A DNA stretch of 64,000 nt from positions 4,265,501 to 4,329,500 of the forward strand of contig AP018794.1 in assembly GCA_009731425.1 (NCBI GenBank), in the 5' to 3' direction. Positions 1 to 9,370 of the stretch are shown here, one piece after another (position 1 is the first letter of the stretch; each line of letters starts with the position of its first letter). The notes under the pieces are model-generated. The model ran no database searches and had not been told where the DNA came from. It saw only the letters and a list, made by a program, of their open reading frames with translations. The translations under genes were made by a program, and so were the position numbers. This DNA comes from Lachnospiraceae bacterium KM106-2. Its GTDB lineage: Bacteria > Bacillota > Clostridia > Lachnospirales > Lachnospiraceae.

Positions 1-1
1 G

Positions 2-670
2 GCAATCTGCTATAAGCATGATGCAATGGCATTTGGTAGTGGAATTGTTGATATCGAACGTGGTAAGTTCAGTGAAGCAAAAGCATATCATTGGCAGACA
101 GATACCGCAGTTGCTAAAAATTCCTGGTGTTATACGACAACGCTAGATTATAAGACTAGTTATGAAATTATCTGCTATCTCATCGATGTCGTCAGTAAGA
201 ACGGAAATGTACTTTTAAATATCGGCCCTAAAGGAGATGGATCTATTCCAGATGGAGACAAGAAGATCTTAAAAGATATCGGATCATGGCTCAGTGTCAA
301 TGGCGAGGGAATCTATAATAGCAAAGTATTTCGTGTTGCAGAAGAAGGTCCAACCAAAGAAGAAGAAGGGCAATTTCAAGATCAGGCTGGAGAGAAAGTT
401 TATACCAGCGAGGATTTTCGTTTTACTGTTGCCAATGGATGCATTTATGCATATGTACTTCATTATCCAGAGAACGGAGAAATTCGAATTAAAGCACTTG
501 CCGATTCTCTTGATCAGAATAAGCCACATTTTCATGGTATCATTCGCAGTGTTGAGATTCTTGGATTTGATGAAGTACCAGAATGGGAGACAAATGAAGA
601 GTATCTGAGCATTAGAACTAAAGATGTCAGAAGTGATATGCCAGTTGGAATTAAGATTGTAACAGATTAA
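2..670 (+). CDS. alpha-L-fucosidase (GH29), C-terminal part, truncated by window edge
   Basis: The reading frame is open at the left edge, so only about the last 222 residues are present and the true start lies outside the window. The segment NVLLNIGPKGDGSIPDG followed by an IG.WL..NGEGIY pattern is the hallmark end of the GH29 catalytic barrel. The remaining ~130 residues form the C-terminal beta-sandwich. GH29 enzymes release terminal L-fucose from glycans by a retaining mechanism. The catalytic aspartate lies upstream and cannot be checked. A strong terminator follows directly, so this gene ends its operon. Neighbouring GH127, GH31 and GH3 enzymes suggest a hemicellulose side-chain role, which is inference. 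Confidence 0.88.
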   Translation, partial: AICYKHDAMAFGSGIVDIERGKFSEAKAYHWQTDTAVAKNSWCYTTTLDYKTSYEIICYLIDVVSKNGNVLLNIGPKGDGSIPDGDKKILKDIGSWLSVNGEGIYNSKVFRVAEEGPTKEEEGQFQDQAGEKVYTSEDFRFTVANGCIYAYVLHYPENGEIRIKALADSLDQNKPHFHGIIRSVEILGFDEVPEWETNEEYLSIRTKDVRSDMPVGIKIVTD

Positions 671-677
671 AATAGTA

Positions 678-715
678 AGACCAAAGTACGGATCATAAGT
701 ACTTTGGTCTTTTTT
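678..715 (+). terminator. rho-independent terminator after the fucosidase gene
   Basis: A perfect 12-bp stem (678-689 with 699-710) with a 9-base loop is followed by five T residues. Confidence 0.9.
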
Positions 716-868
716 AGATAGAGATAAATATAAAAATATCCAACTTAATTCATAAAAAATAACATGCATAAGAAAAAAGAAAAACATACCCACTAAACTC
801 AAGAAAACCCCTAAAGAAAAATGAAGAGAAAGTCTTATAATTTAGATATATGGGAAGGAGAGATTGGT

Positions 869-3800
869 ATGAGATCATGCACAAGAGGTATTATGAAAAG
901 AGTTGCAGCTTTGTTTCTAGCGATTACACTGATCATTAGCACATTACCAGGCAACATGATTGTGAAGGCAGCAGAGAATGAAAAGAAACCGATTGTTAAT
1001 TACAATTTTACAGAATGGGATTCGACGATCATCAATGATAACTCCGGAAATGGTAAGGCAGCTGTCATAAAGAATTATGATGCAGGTGGTTTTCAGATCA
1101 TTGATGAGAACATCTATGGTAAAAAAGTAAAAGCTTTATCACTACCAGGTGGAAAGGATGGCGGATATTTAGAATTCCCAGAAGGAGTATTTGGGGATGC
1201 AACCAGTATTACCATCAATATGTGGGTTAAGTTAAAGGAAAATACGGATTATCAGAGAATATGGGATTTTGGAAATGATCAGACGAGTTACTTCTATCTT
1301 TTATCAGATGGGAAAAATGAGAATGCCAAAGGATACGCAACAGCAATTACTAAGGATGGATGGGGTAAAGAAGAATGTGTATCGGACGAAGATGGGATTA
1401 AGAAAAACGTATGGGTTCTGACGACCGTAGTACTGGATGGGAATAAACTATCACTTTATCAGGATGGAAAAAAAGTTGGAACGAAAGAGACGAGCGTGAC
1501 TTTAGCTGACCTTGGAAAAACAAAGAAGAATTATTTGGGATATGGACAATTTGGAAATGATCCAACAAAAGGAGAGTTTGCAGATGTAAGTATTTATAAT
1601 TATGCGATGTCAGATGCTGAGGTGGGAGCACTTTATCAAGTAGATGATAAGGATAAGATCGAAGCAGATACAGAGACGTTATCAATTGGAGATATCAGTG
1701 GTGTTACAGCTGATCTGACGTTACCTCAAAAAGGGGAAAATGGTTCGACGATCACTTGGAAGAGCAGTAATGAGTCGGTAATATCAACGGAAGGAAAGGT
1801 CGTTAGACCAGAGGCCGGAAAAGACAGCGTAACGGTTACTTTAACCGCTACCCTTAGCTTGGGTACAATAACAAAACAGAAGGAGTTTCAAGTAACGGTC
1901 CTTCCACTTGTATCTGAGGAAGAAATCGTAAAGAAAGATGCAAAAGCATTAGAGATTTCTAGAATGGATTCGATCATTTCAAATTTAGACCTCGTAACGA
2001 AAGGGGAAAACGGTTCTACCATTACATGGACAAGCAGTGATGAAAAAGTGATCAGTACAGAAGGAAAAGTAACAAGACCGGAAATCGGAAGCGAAAATGC
2101 AAAGGTAACATTAACAGCAACCATTCAATTTGGTAAGGCAAGTCAGGAGAAGAAATTTGAATGTACAGTATTAGCAAAGAAAGAGGTTGCTAAGGTTACC
2201 GGATACGATAAGATCTCCGTTACTACACAATCTGGCGTAGTTCCATCACTTCCTAATTTCGTAACAGTTCAGTTCTCTGATGGTACAGAGAAGAAAGTAG
2301 GAACGATCTGGCCAACGGAGATTGATTCAAAGGAGTATGAGAAAGCAGGAGAATTTACGGTAAAAGGAAAGCTGCTTGGGCTACAGAATCCAATCGAGGC
2401 TTCTGTAACAGTAAAAGATGAAGTAGATCAGAAGATCGATAAAGAAGCAGATAATTTCGATTTAAATGATATTAGTTTGGATGGTGATTCGATCCTCACT
2501 CAGAATCGGGGGAGAACGCTTAATTATCTCAAATTATTAGATAACGATCGTATGCTATATAATTTCAGAAAGACATTTGGACAGGATACGAAGAATGCCA
2601 ATCCACTTGGTGGATGGGATGAACCAACTGGTTTATTAAGAGGACATTCTACGGGGCACTATTTATCAGCATTGTCATTAGCATATGCATCGACAAAGGA
2701 TAAAGATATCAAGAAGAAATTAGATGAGATGATTCATGAGTTAAGAACGCTTCAAAAGATGTCCAAGGGAGATCCTGCTGCATTTAAGACGAATGGAACC
2801 GATCAGAGTAAATGGAGCACGGATCCGAATGAATGGGGAGAAGGATTCATCAGCGCATATTCACCAGATCAGTTTGCTTTATTAGAGCAGTATACACCAT
2901 ATGCAACAATCTGGGCACCTTATTATACGTTACATAAGATCATGGCAGGTTTTATTGATGCTTATCAATATACTGGAAATAAGGAGGCTCTGGAGGCTGC
3001 TAAAGCATTAGGAAAATGGATCTATAAGCGGTTAAGTGCCTGCTCCAAAGAGCAATTGACCAAGATGTGGGATATGTATATTGCCGGAGAACTTGGCGGT
3101 ATGAATGAGAGCATGGCAAAACTTTATGAGATCACAGGAGATAAGGATTATTTTGAGGGAGCAAAGCTATTTGATAATACCAAGTTCTTTGATAACCTTG
3201 CTCTTAATAAAGATGATATCAAAGGGCGGCATGCCAACCAGCACATTCCACAGATCATTGGTGCATTAGAGGAATACAAGGCTAGTGTAAAGAGTGGAAA
3301 AGAAGAAAAGAAGTACTACAATATCGCTCGTAATTTCTGGGAGATGGTTGTATCAAGATATGCTTATTCGATCGGTGGAGTCGGAACCGGTGAGAATTTC
3401 AAGGAGCCATATGAGCAGGCTAATTATATTAATACAGATAGAAATTGTGAAACTTGTGCAGCTTATAATATGTTAAAGCTGACAAAGGGACTCTATTCGT
3501 ATGATCCTGATAACGCGGAATATATGGATTACTATGAGAGAACACTCTATAATCAGATCATTGCTTCACAGAATCCAGAAGTAACGGAAACAATGCATCA
3601 TGGAGTAACTTATATGCTTCCAATTGGTCCAGGCGTTAGAAAGGACTATGGTGGCGATTATGATTCCTTTACTTGTTGTCATGGAACAGGGATGGAGAAT
3701 CACGTGAAATATCAGGAAGCGGCTTATTATAAGAGTGATGATACGTTATATGTAAATCTATTTTTACCATCAACTGTTAACTGGAAGGAAAAAGGGGTAA

Positions 3801-5731
3801 CGGTTTCACAGGAAATGAGATTCCCAGCTGAAGATACAAAGCTTGTGGTTAAGAAATTAGGACAAGAGGATAGCAAGAGTTTTAACATGAAGATCAGAGT
3901 CCCTTATTGGGTCGGTAATGGTTACAGTATTACAGTCAATGGTGAGAAACAGGATATTAAGGTGACACCAAGCTCTTATGTATCATTATCAAACATAAAA
4001 GAAGGTGACTGCATCGAGATCCACATGCCTTATACTTATCATTTGAGTGAGACACCAGATAAGCTTGGCGGCAGCAGAGTTGCAAGCATTATGTATGGCC
4101 CATTTATAATGGTCGCAAAAGACTCTAGTAAGGATATGAAGAATCTAGTATTATCCTCAGATCTAAATGACTCTATTACCAAAGTATCAAAAGAGGGAAT
4201 GCCAAAATTAAAGATTGGTTCTTTCTCTTTTGCACCGATGTATGATGCAAGCAATTACGAGTACCATACGTACTTTAAGATTATCATATCAGATGACAAT
4301 ACAAACTGGTATGAGGCGAAAATAACGAATCAGACACCGGATTACGGAACGTTTGATCTAAGTTCGGAGTTAATTGAGGAAGGCGATAAGCTAGTTATTA
4401 CGGCAAACCCAAAAGAAGGATATAAGGTCAAGAAACTCCTTATCAATGGTAAGAGTGTATCTATGGTAGATAATACCTATACGGTTGAAAATGTAAAAGA
4501 AAACATCATAATAGAAGGAACCTTTGGGTTGATCAATCCTCCTAAGCCAGATGTAATGGCATTGGATCAGACAGCAACGGTTCAAGCACATTTTACAGCA
4601 GAGTGGGAGAATCTCAATGGAATCAAAGATCCAACGTTTGAACCTACAAGTTCTAATATGGGATCTGGAAAAGGCTGGGGTGACTGGCCACAGAGTGCAG
4701 GTTCTACTGCGTGGATTCAGTATTCCTGGGATACAAAAGTGAAATTAGATACCATGAAGATCTATTGGTATGATGATGAGGGGGATACGAGAGTTCCAGA
4801 AAGTATTCAAGTAATGTATTTGGATAAGGATGAGAATTGGAAGGAAGCAGAGCCAACTTCTGATTTAACAAAAGCACTTGAGGTTAACTGCTATAATACC
4901 GTTACGGTAAAACCAGTTACAACGACTGCAGTAAGATTAAATATGAAGATTCGAACAGGTGCAGCAGCAACTGGAATTTATAGATGGAAAGTTAGCTGCC
5001 AGTCAGAGATACCTACGGAGACTCCAGTAACACCATTACCAGAGACTACGGTAACACCATCGCCAGAGACTTCAGTAACACCGGATCCTAATGCTACAGC
5101 TACGCCTACAAAGACACCACAGAAGCAGCCAACCGCGCAGCCTACGAAGACTCCTGAGTCGAGTCCAACAGTAGTTCCACCAACGCAGTCACCTGCACAG
5201 CCAACGGTGAAGAAGACAGAAGTAAAGAAGATTCAGGTGAAAGTGGCTAATCGAACGGGAAGAAAACTTGTTATGAAGAAGAATTCCAAATTGAAGTTTA
5301 ATGTAAAGGTGTTACCAAAGACGGCAAAGCAGGCTGTTGCTTATCGGTCAAGCAATAAGAAGATTGTCAGTGTGAGCAGCAAGGGTGTTATTACAGCTAA
5401 GAAACCGGGTACTGCTAGAATTACGATCTATGCAAAGGATGCTCCTAAGAAAAAGATCATATATCAGATCAAGGTTGTAAAGAAAGACAAGAAGAATGGT
5501 GTACTGAAGCTGTCTAAGAGCCAGCTTACGATCAAGAAAGGAAAGACAGCAATGATCGCGATTAAGAAGCTGACTGCCAATACGACAAGCAAGATAACCT
5601 ATCAGAGCAAGTCCTCATCGATTGCCAAGGTTAATGCATATGGTGAAGTGACAGGAAGAAAGAAAGGACGTACCACCATTACTGTGAAATGCGGAAAAGC
5701 AAAAGTGAAGATTACGATCGTCATAAAATAA
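869..5731 (+). CDS. secreted multidomain GH127 beta-L-arabinofuranosidase-type glycosidase
   Basis: I chose the ATG at 869 because GGAAGGAG at 853-860 sits 8 bases upstream; an in-frame ATG at 821 lacks a good site. A signal peptide (positively charged start, hydrophobic run, cleavage near VKAAE) is followed by a LamG-like domain (~965-1655), two atrophied Ig-like domains (~1665-2160), a Big_4-like domain (~2190-2415) and the GH127/DUF1680 catalytic domain (~2455-4130). The catalytic domain carries NCETCAAYNML and the tandem cysteines of FTCCHGTG (codons 3674 and 3677). In HypBA1-type GH127 enzymes such cysteines bind zinc and supply the nucleophile. Further on are an InlB-type repeat (~4380-4520), a discoidin-like segment (~4560-4990), a Pro/Thr linker (5010-5210) and two lysine-rich Big_2 domains. 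Expected product is a wall-associated enzyme removing L-arabinofuranose; GH146 is a possible alternative. Confidence 0.85.
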   Translation: MRSCTRGIMKRVAALFLAITLIISTLPGNMIVKAAENEKKPIVNYNFTEWDSTIINDNSGNGKAAVIKNYDAGGFQIIDENIYGKKVKALSLPGGKDGGYLEFPEGVFGDATSITINMWVKLKENTDYQRIWDFGNDQTSYFYLLSDGKNENAKGYATAITKDGWGKEECVSDEDGIKKNVWVLTTVVLDGNKLSLYQDGKKVGTKETSVTLADLGKTKKNYLGYGQFGNDPTKGEFADVSIYNYAMSDAEVGALYQVDDKDKIEADTETLSIGDISGVTADLTLPQKGENGSTITWKSSNESVISTEGKVVRPEAGKDSVTVTLTATLSLGTITKQKEFQVTVLPLVSEEEIVKKDAKALEISRMDSIISNLDLVTKGENGSTITWTSSDEKVISTEGKVTRPEIGSENAKVTLTATIQFGKASQEKKFECTVLAKKEVAKVTGYDKISVTTQSGVVPSLPNFVTVQFSDGTEKKVGTIWPTEIDSKEYEKAGEFTVKGKLLGLQNPIEASVTVKDEVDQKIDKEADNFDLNDISLDGDSILTQNRGRTLNYLKLLDNDRMLYNFRKTFGQDTKNANPLGGWDEPTGLLRGHSTGHYLSALSLAYASTKDKDIKKKLDEMIHELRTLQKMSKGDPAAFKTNGTDQSKWSTDPNEWGEGFISAYSPDQFALLEQYTPYATIWAPYYTLHKIMAGFIDAYQYTGNKEALEAAKALGKWIYKRLSACSKEQLTKMWDMYIAGELGGMNESMAKLYEITGDKDYFEGAKLFDNTKFFDNLALNKDDIKGRHANQHIPQIIGALEEYKASVKSGKEEKKYYNIARNFWEMVVSRYAYSIGGVGTGENFKEPYEQANYINTDRNCETCAAYNMLKLTKGLYSYDPDNAEYMDYYERTLYNQIIASQNPEVTETMHHGVTYMLPIGPGVRKDYGGDYDSFTCCHGTGMENHVKYQEAAYYKSDDTLYVNLFLPSTVNWKEKGVTVSQEMRFPAEDTKLVVKKLGQEDSKSFNMKIRVPYWVGNGYSITVNGEKQDIKVTPSSYVSLSNIKEGDCIEIHMPYTYHLSETPDKLGGSRVASIMYGPFIMVAKDSSKDMKNLVLSSDLNDSITKVSKEGMPKLKIGSFSFAPMYDASNYEYHTYFKIIISDDNTNWYEAKITNQTPDYGTFDLSSELIEEGDKLVITANPKEGYKVKKLLINGKSVSMVDNTYTVENVKENIIIEGTFGLINPPKPDVMALDQTATVQAHFTAEWENLNGIKDPTFEPTSSNMGSGKGWGDWPQSAGSTAWIQYSWDTKVKLDTMKIYWYDDEGDTRVPESIQVMYLDKDENWKEAEPTSDLTKALEVNCYNTVTVKPVTTTAVRLNMKIRTGAAATGIYRWKVSCQSEIPTETPVTPLPETTVTPSPETSVTPDPNATATPTKTPQKQPTAQPTKTPESSPTVVPPTQSPAQPTVKKTEVKKIQVKVANRTGRKLVMKKNSKLKFNVKVLPKTAKQAVAYRSSNKKIVSVSSKGVITAKKPGTARITIYAKDAPKKKIIYQIKVVKKDKKNGVLKLSKSQLTIKKGKTAMIAIKKLTANTTSKITYQSKSSSIAKVNAYGEVTGRKKGRTTITVKCGKAKVKITIVIK

Positions 5732-5732
5732 T

Positions 5733-5769
5733 AAAAAAAGAACCTGGATTATTTCCAGGTTCTTTTTTT
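5733..5769. terminator. bidirectional terminator between convergent GH127 and yesN genes
   Basis: A GAACCTGG/CCAGGTTC stem (5740-5747 with 5755-5762) is flanked by A7 on the left and T7 on the right, so it can serve both strands. It overlaps the stop codon of the leftward response regulator gene. Confidence 0.9.
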
Positions 5770-7306
5770 ATTCTGCTTTGCGATATTCAGCGGGACTGAT
5801 GCCCACATATTTTTTAAACTTTTTATGAAAATAGTCTACATTTTTGTAACCGACCATTTCAGAGATCATATATACCTTGAGATCCTTATTTTTAAGCAAT
5901 TCCTTCGAGTGATTGATTCGAAGCTCATCAAGATAAGCATTGAAGTTCTTTCCCATTTTTTTGCTGAAAAACTTACCTAAATAAGAACTGTTATATCCAA
6001 AGAGAGGAGCCAGTGTCTCTAACTTTAAATTCTCATTGTAATTGTGTTCGATATAGTAGAGAATATCATTTAGCACACTATCACTCGACTGATTACCAAT
6101 TGCTTTCATGATGATCTCAAATTGCTCTTCAAAATAGTGTAAAATCTCATAGAGATAATATTTTTGCTCGATTAAAGATAAAATAGCTGAGTTTGTTGCA
6201 AAAGGAATATTTGAATTACTATAGGTATAAGCAATATCATGTTTGATCTGTAAAAATAGGTCTGCCAAGAAGTATTTAATGGACTTAATATCATCGGTAC
6301 AGCAAGTTAAATGGCCTTCCAGTTCGGATAATGCATCTGAAATCTTCTGTCGATTAAATGACTGAAGATAATCAGTGAGTAACTTATAGTAATATGCCGT
6401 TTCTTCTTTTGAAATCTGGTAGGTGAGCAGACTCTCATCAGGCAGTTCTTGATAGCCGAAGACATGCTGATTTGGTTTACAGAAGAATCTTCGATTTAGT
6501 AAGGATTCCGCATCTTCATAAGAGCGGTAGATGTCTTCTAATCGATAGACATTTCTTCCGTGAGTAAGAAAGAGAGTATCTAAAGGTGATCCTTTTTGAG
6601 GATTATGCTCATAGTGTTGAAGCAGATTGTCAAAACGTTCTAACGCAAATTCGCCTTTTAACAGGATAATATCTTGATTATTGATGAGTACGTGTTCAAA
6701 AGAGTCATTTCCATGATTCGTAACGCGTAGCATATCGGCAAAGCTATAAGAAGTATGAAAGTCTTCTTGATTATAGTTTTCATAAATAATAACCTTGTAG
6801 ACATTTGCATCTAGAGAGAGATCTGGATATTGCAATGCATTGATAGACTGAGATCCTGTAATAATATCTGCTAAAATAGTCTGCTTTGCTTTTTCATAAT
6901 ACTGAGAGTAAGTAAACTTCTCTTTTCGTGTTTTCTCAATCTCTTTTTTGATCGTAGTAACACAGTTACTTAATTCATCTTCATCAACAGGTTTGGTCAG
7001 ATAGTATTCAACACCATACTTGATTGCTGTCTGCGCATATGTAAAATCGGAATATCCGCTTATTATGATGAACTTTCCTTTATAGCCTTGTTCTTTGGCT
7101 TGTTTGATCACATCAGTTCCATTTAATTTCGGCATTCGGATATCAAGTAGAACTAGATCAGGTGAGAGTTCTAATATCTTTTCTAAAGCCATTTCCCCAT
7201 TAGAAGCTTCCCCGCAAATGGTAAAACCAAGTTCTTTCCAGTCAATAATATATTTTAGACCTTCTAAAACAATTGCCTCGTCGTCAGCAATTAATACTTT
7301 CATCAT
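5768..7306 (-). CDS. yesN: YesN-family response regulator (REC + AraC-type HTH)
   Basis: The protein has 512 residues. An N-terminal receiver domain (1-~125) has the acidic pair D8/D9, phospho-acceptor D55 in LLDIRMP, S83 and K105. A ~270-residue linker follows, then a C-terminal AraC-type double helix-turn-helix (~410-510) ending in the VGYKNVDYFHKKFKKYVGIS signature. A GAGGAGG site precedes the tandem ATG codons. The start lies 19 bases after the stop of the histidine kinase gene, so the two are co-transcribed. YesN-type regulators usually activate nearby sugar-uptake or glycosidase genes. The divergent GH31-GH3 pair is the obvious target, by inference. Confidence 0.93.
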   Translation of the reverse strand: MMKVLIADDEAIVLEGLKYIIDWKELGFTICGEASNGEMALEKILELSPDLVLLDIRMPKLNGTDVIKQAKEQGYKGKFIIISGYSDFTYAQTAIKYGVEYYLTKPVDEDELSNCVTTIKKEIEKTRKEKFTYSQYYEKAKQTILADIITGSQSINALQYPDLSLDANVYKVIIYENYNQEDFHTSYSFADMLRVTNHGNDSFEHVLINNQDIILLKGEFALERFDNLLQHYEHNPQKGSPLDTLFLTHGRNVYRLEDIYRSYEDAESLLNRRFFCKPNQHVFGYQELPDESLLTYQISKEETAYYYKLLTDYLQSFNRQKISDALSELEGHLTCCTDDIKSIKYFLADLFLQIKHDIAYTYSNSNIPFATNSAILSLIEQKYYLYEILHYFEEQFEIIMKAIGNQSSDSVLNDILYYIEHNYNENLKLETLAPLFGYNSSYLGKFFSKKMGKNFNAYLDELRINHSKELLKNKDLKVYMISEMVGYKNVDYFHKKFKKYVGISPAEYRKAE

Positions 7307-7325
7307 AATGTGTCCTCCTCATTGA

Positions 7326-9152
7326 TTAAATATGAAATGTATTATCTAAAGGAAGTGTGAGCGATACTTTGGTGCCTTCCTCCATCGTACTTGAAATATG
7401 CATTCCATATTGTTCCCCATAGCATAGCTTAATTCGCTGATAAATATTATAAAGCCCTATATTTGTAGTTTTTGATTTGTTTGGAATCATTATTTGCTTT
7501 CGCAAATTCGCCAGTGTCTCTTCATCCATTCCGCTTCCATTATCAGAAATATCAATAAGTAAAAGAGAATCTTTTGGGTTGGAATGAATATCAACGGTCA
7601 GGAGCCCGTTTTCAATATTTTGCTCAAGACCGTGTGAGATCGCATTCTCAACGATCGGTTGTAAAAGCAATGGTAGAATGGAGTAATCATTCAAATTCAT
7701 ATTATCTTCTACATTCAGCTGATAATTAAAACGATCTCCAAAACGTAATTTCTGTATTTGTATGTAAACCTCAATGTAGTTGATCTCTTTATCAAGCGTA
7801 GTGGAATTGGTTCCTGTGTTATCTAATACATATCGCATTGATTTCCCCAACAGTTTGATCGCCGTAGCGACTTCTCGATCCCCTGTGGTAAATGCTTTCA
7901 TTCGAATCGTTTCTAAAGCATTATATAAGAAATGAGGATTGATCTGACTAGCTAATGCTTTGTATTCCATAATATGCTGCTGGTTGATCAATTTTTGTTC
8001 TGTGATCTTTGCTTCGTACATCTTAGACTCTTTTTCTTTAATATCTTCTACCATGACTTGAAGAATTTTAAAGAGCTCAGTTAATTCATCATCACCATTA
8101 AAGGTTGGGATGATATTATAATCTCCGGCGCTGGCTTTCTTCATTTGTTCTTCTAATGTATTAATTCGTGAGGAGAAGATACTGCTATAGATCCCGGAAA
8201 TCGGCATTGGAACTAAAATGGCGATCAAAAGGATCAGCCCACAAATTAAAAGAATCTTTTGAATGTATTTATAAGCAGAGTAGTCTACGCTTGTTACATA
8301 GAACATATTGTTGGTGTTAACTAAAGTAAGCGTAGAGGTACTTGATAAATAATTCCCTTTATCTAAGCTGATAAAGCCTGTATATTGATAAAACGTTGTG
8401 ATTGATTTTTGAGGAATCGGATTTTTCTGTGCATAGAGAGAACGTTTTGAACTAAAGATTACCGAGTTCGTTAGATTGTTTGTGACAACAACCCCATAAT
8501 CGGTGTTCAGAATTCGATTCCTAAAATAGTTATCGCTCACTCGAATGGCGAGAACCGCATGTTCCTTAGGATCAGGAAGAGGAATCCTGCGTACTAAGTA
8601 AAGATTCCAGGAAGCATTGTTGTGAGAATCATAGGTCTCGATCGTATCCCAGAAAGGGCTCACATTGTGAATGGCCTTTCGATACCACGAAGCCTTTTTG
8701 ACTTTATCGGTTACAACATGAACCTGCTTGTAATTGACCGCAGATGCACCATCATAAAAAATACTTATCTTATCAATAAATGCATTGTTGGATTCATATT
8801 TATCTAATTTTTCATATGTACTCCATTTTTTTTTGAATTCAGATTTAGACAGACGACTATCCAATAAATCGTTTCTTAGATAAGAATCCTGATTGATCTC
8901 AACCGAAGTATTCATTACTTGTGTGGTAACTTCAACAAAAATGGACTTAATTCTTGAGACATCTGATTCAAGTAATTCAGAATGTTGACGAATCAATAAA
9001 TTTTTTACGTAAAACATTAAAAATAAACTAATAATCACAGTTGGTATGAGAATAGCTACTATAAAAACCCAAATCAACTGCTTACGAATTTTGGCCTTAC
9101 TAATATATTTTTCAACTATTTTTGATAGTATCATATGTGATTCACATCTCAT
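7326..9152 (-). CDS. yesM: YesM-family sensor histidine kinase
   Basis: This 608-residue membrane kinase has TM1 at ~25-49, an extracytoplasmic sensor domain (~50-295), TM2 at ~296-322, a HAMP segment and a His_kinase domain with H407 in QINPHFLYNALE. An HATPase domain with N-box LLQPIVENAISHGLE and a DNGSGM loop follows. This is the architecture of YesM/LytS-type kinases, which often sense extracellular oligosaccharides, sometimes through a binding protein. No ABC transporter genes lie in the window. The start is uncertain: an in-frame ATG at 9134 is also possible, and neither has a strong ribosome site. Confidence 0.92.
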   Translation of the reverse strand: MRCESHMILSKIVEKYISKAKIRKQLIWVFIVAILIPTVIISLFLMFYVKNLLIRQHSELLESDVSRIKSIFVEVTTQVMNTSVEINQDSYLRNDLLDSRLSKSEFKKKWSTYEKLDKYESNNAFIDKISIFYDGASAVNYKQVHVVTDKVKKASWYRKAIHNVSPFWDTIETYDSHNNASWNLYLVRRIPLPDPKEHAVLAIRVSDNYFRNRILNTDYGVVVTNNLTNSVIFSSKRSLYAQKNPIPQKSITTFYQYTGFISLDKGNYLSSTSTLTLVNTNNMFYVTSVDYSAYKYIQKILLICGLILLIAILVPMPISGIYSSIFSSRINTLEEQMKKASAGDYNIIPTFNGDDELTELFKILQVMVEDIKEKESKMYEAKITEQKLINQQHIMEYKALASQINPHFLYNALETIRMKAFTTGDREVATAIKLLGKSMRYVLDNTGTNSTTLDKEINYIEVYIQIQKLRFGDRFNYQLNVEDNMNLNDYSILPLLLQPIVENAISHGLEQNIENGLLTVDIHSNPKDSLLLIDISDNGSGMDEETLANLRKQIMIPNKSKTTNIGLYNIYQRIKLCYGEQYGMHISSTMEEGTKVSLTLPLDNTFHI

Positions 9153-9289
9153 TTCCAGTAATGGTATTTAGCGATTGTACTAGAGATAAGTATATCTGAA
9201 AATGCCATATCTGTCAATTTGCACAATAATATCTGATTTTAGTACTAGTTAATCTAATAATTACGGTAAATTACATTAAATTATGCCGG

Positions 9290-9318
9290 TATTCTTTCAA
9301 AAAACTATGACTTATAAT
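9290..9318 (+). promoter_or_regulatory. candidate activator-dependent promoter for the GH31-GH3 operon
   Basis: A perfect TATAAT (9313-9318) lies 53 bases before the GH31 start. The hexamer 17 bases upstream (TATTCT, 9290-9295) is a poor -35. A good -10 with a poor -35 suits an activator-dependent promoter, plausibly YesN-driven. The 218-base gap between the divergent genes leaves room for an operator, but I could not define one. Confidence 0.4.
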
Positions 9319-9370
9319 GAATTTAAATTCAAACTAATGAAAGAAGCAAAGTTAGAAGGGAGAACGTATT

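Noticed and set aside
284..802. Minus-strand frame of 172 codons opposite the fucosidase end
   Set aside because: It is the antisense of a clear GH29 domain and a terminator, with no ribosome site.
821..868. Longer N-terminus of the GH127 protein starting at 821
   Set aside because: No ribosome site, and it would bury the signal peptide behind 16 charged residues.
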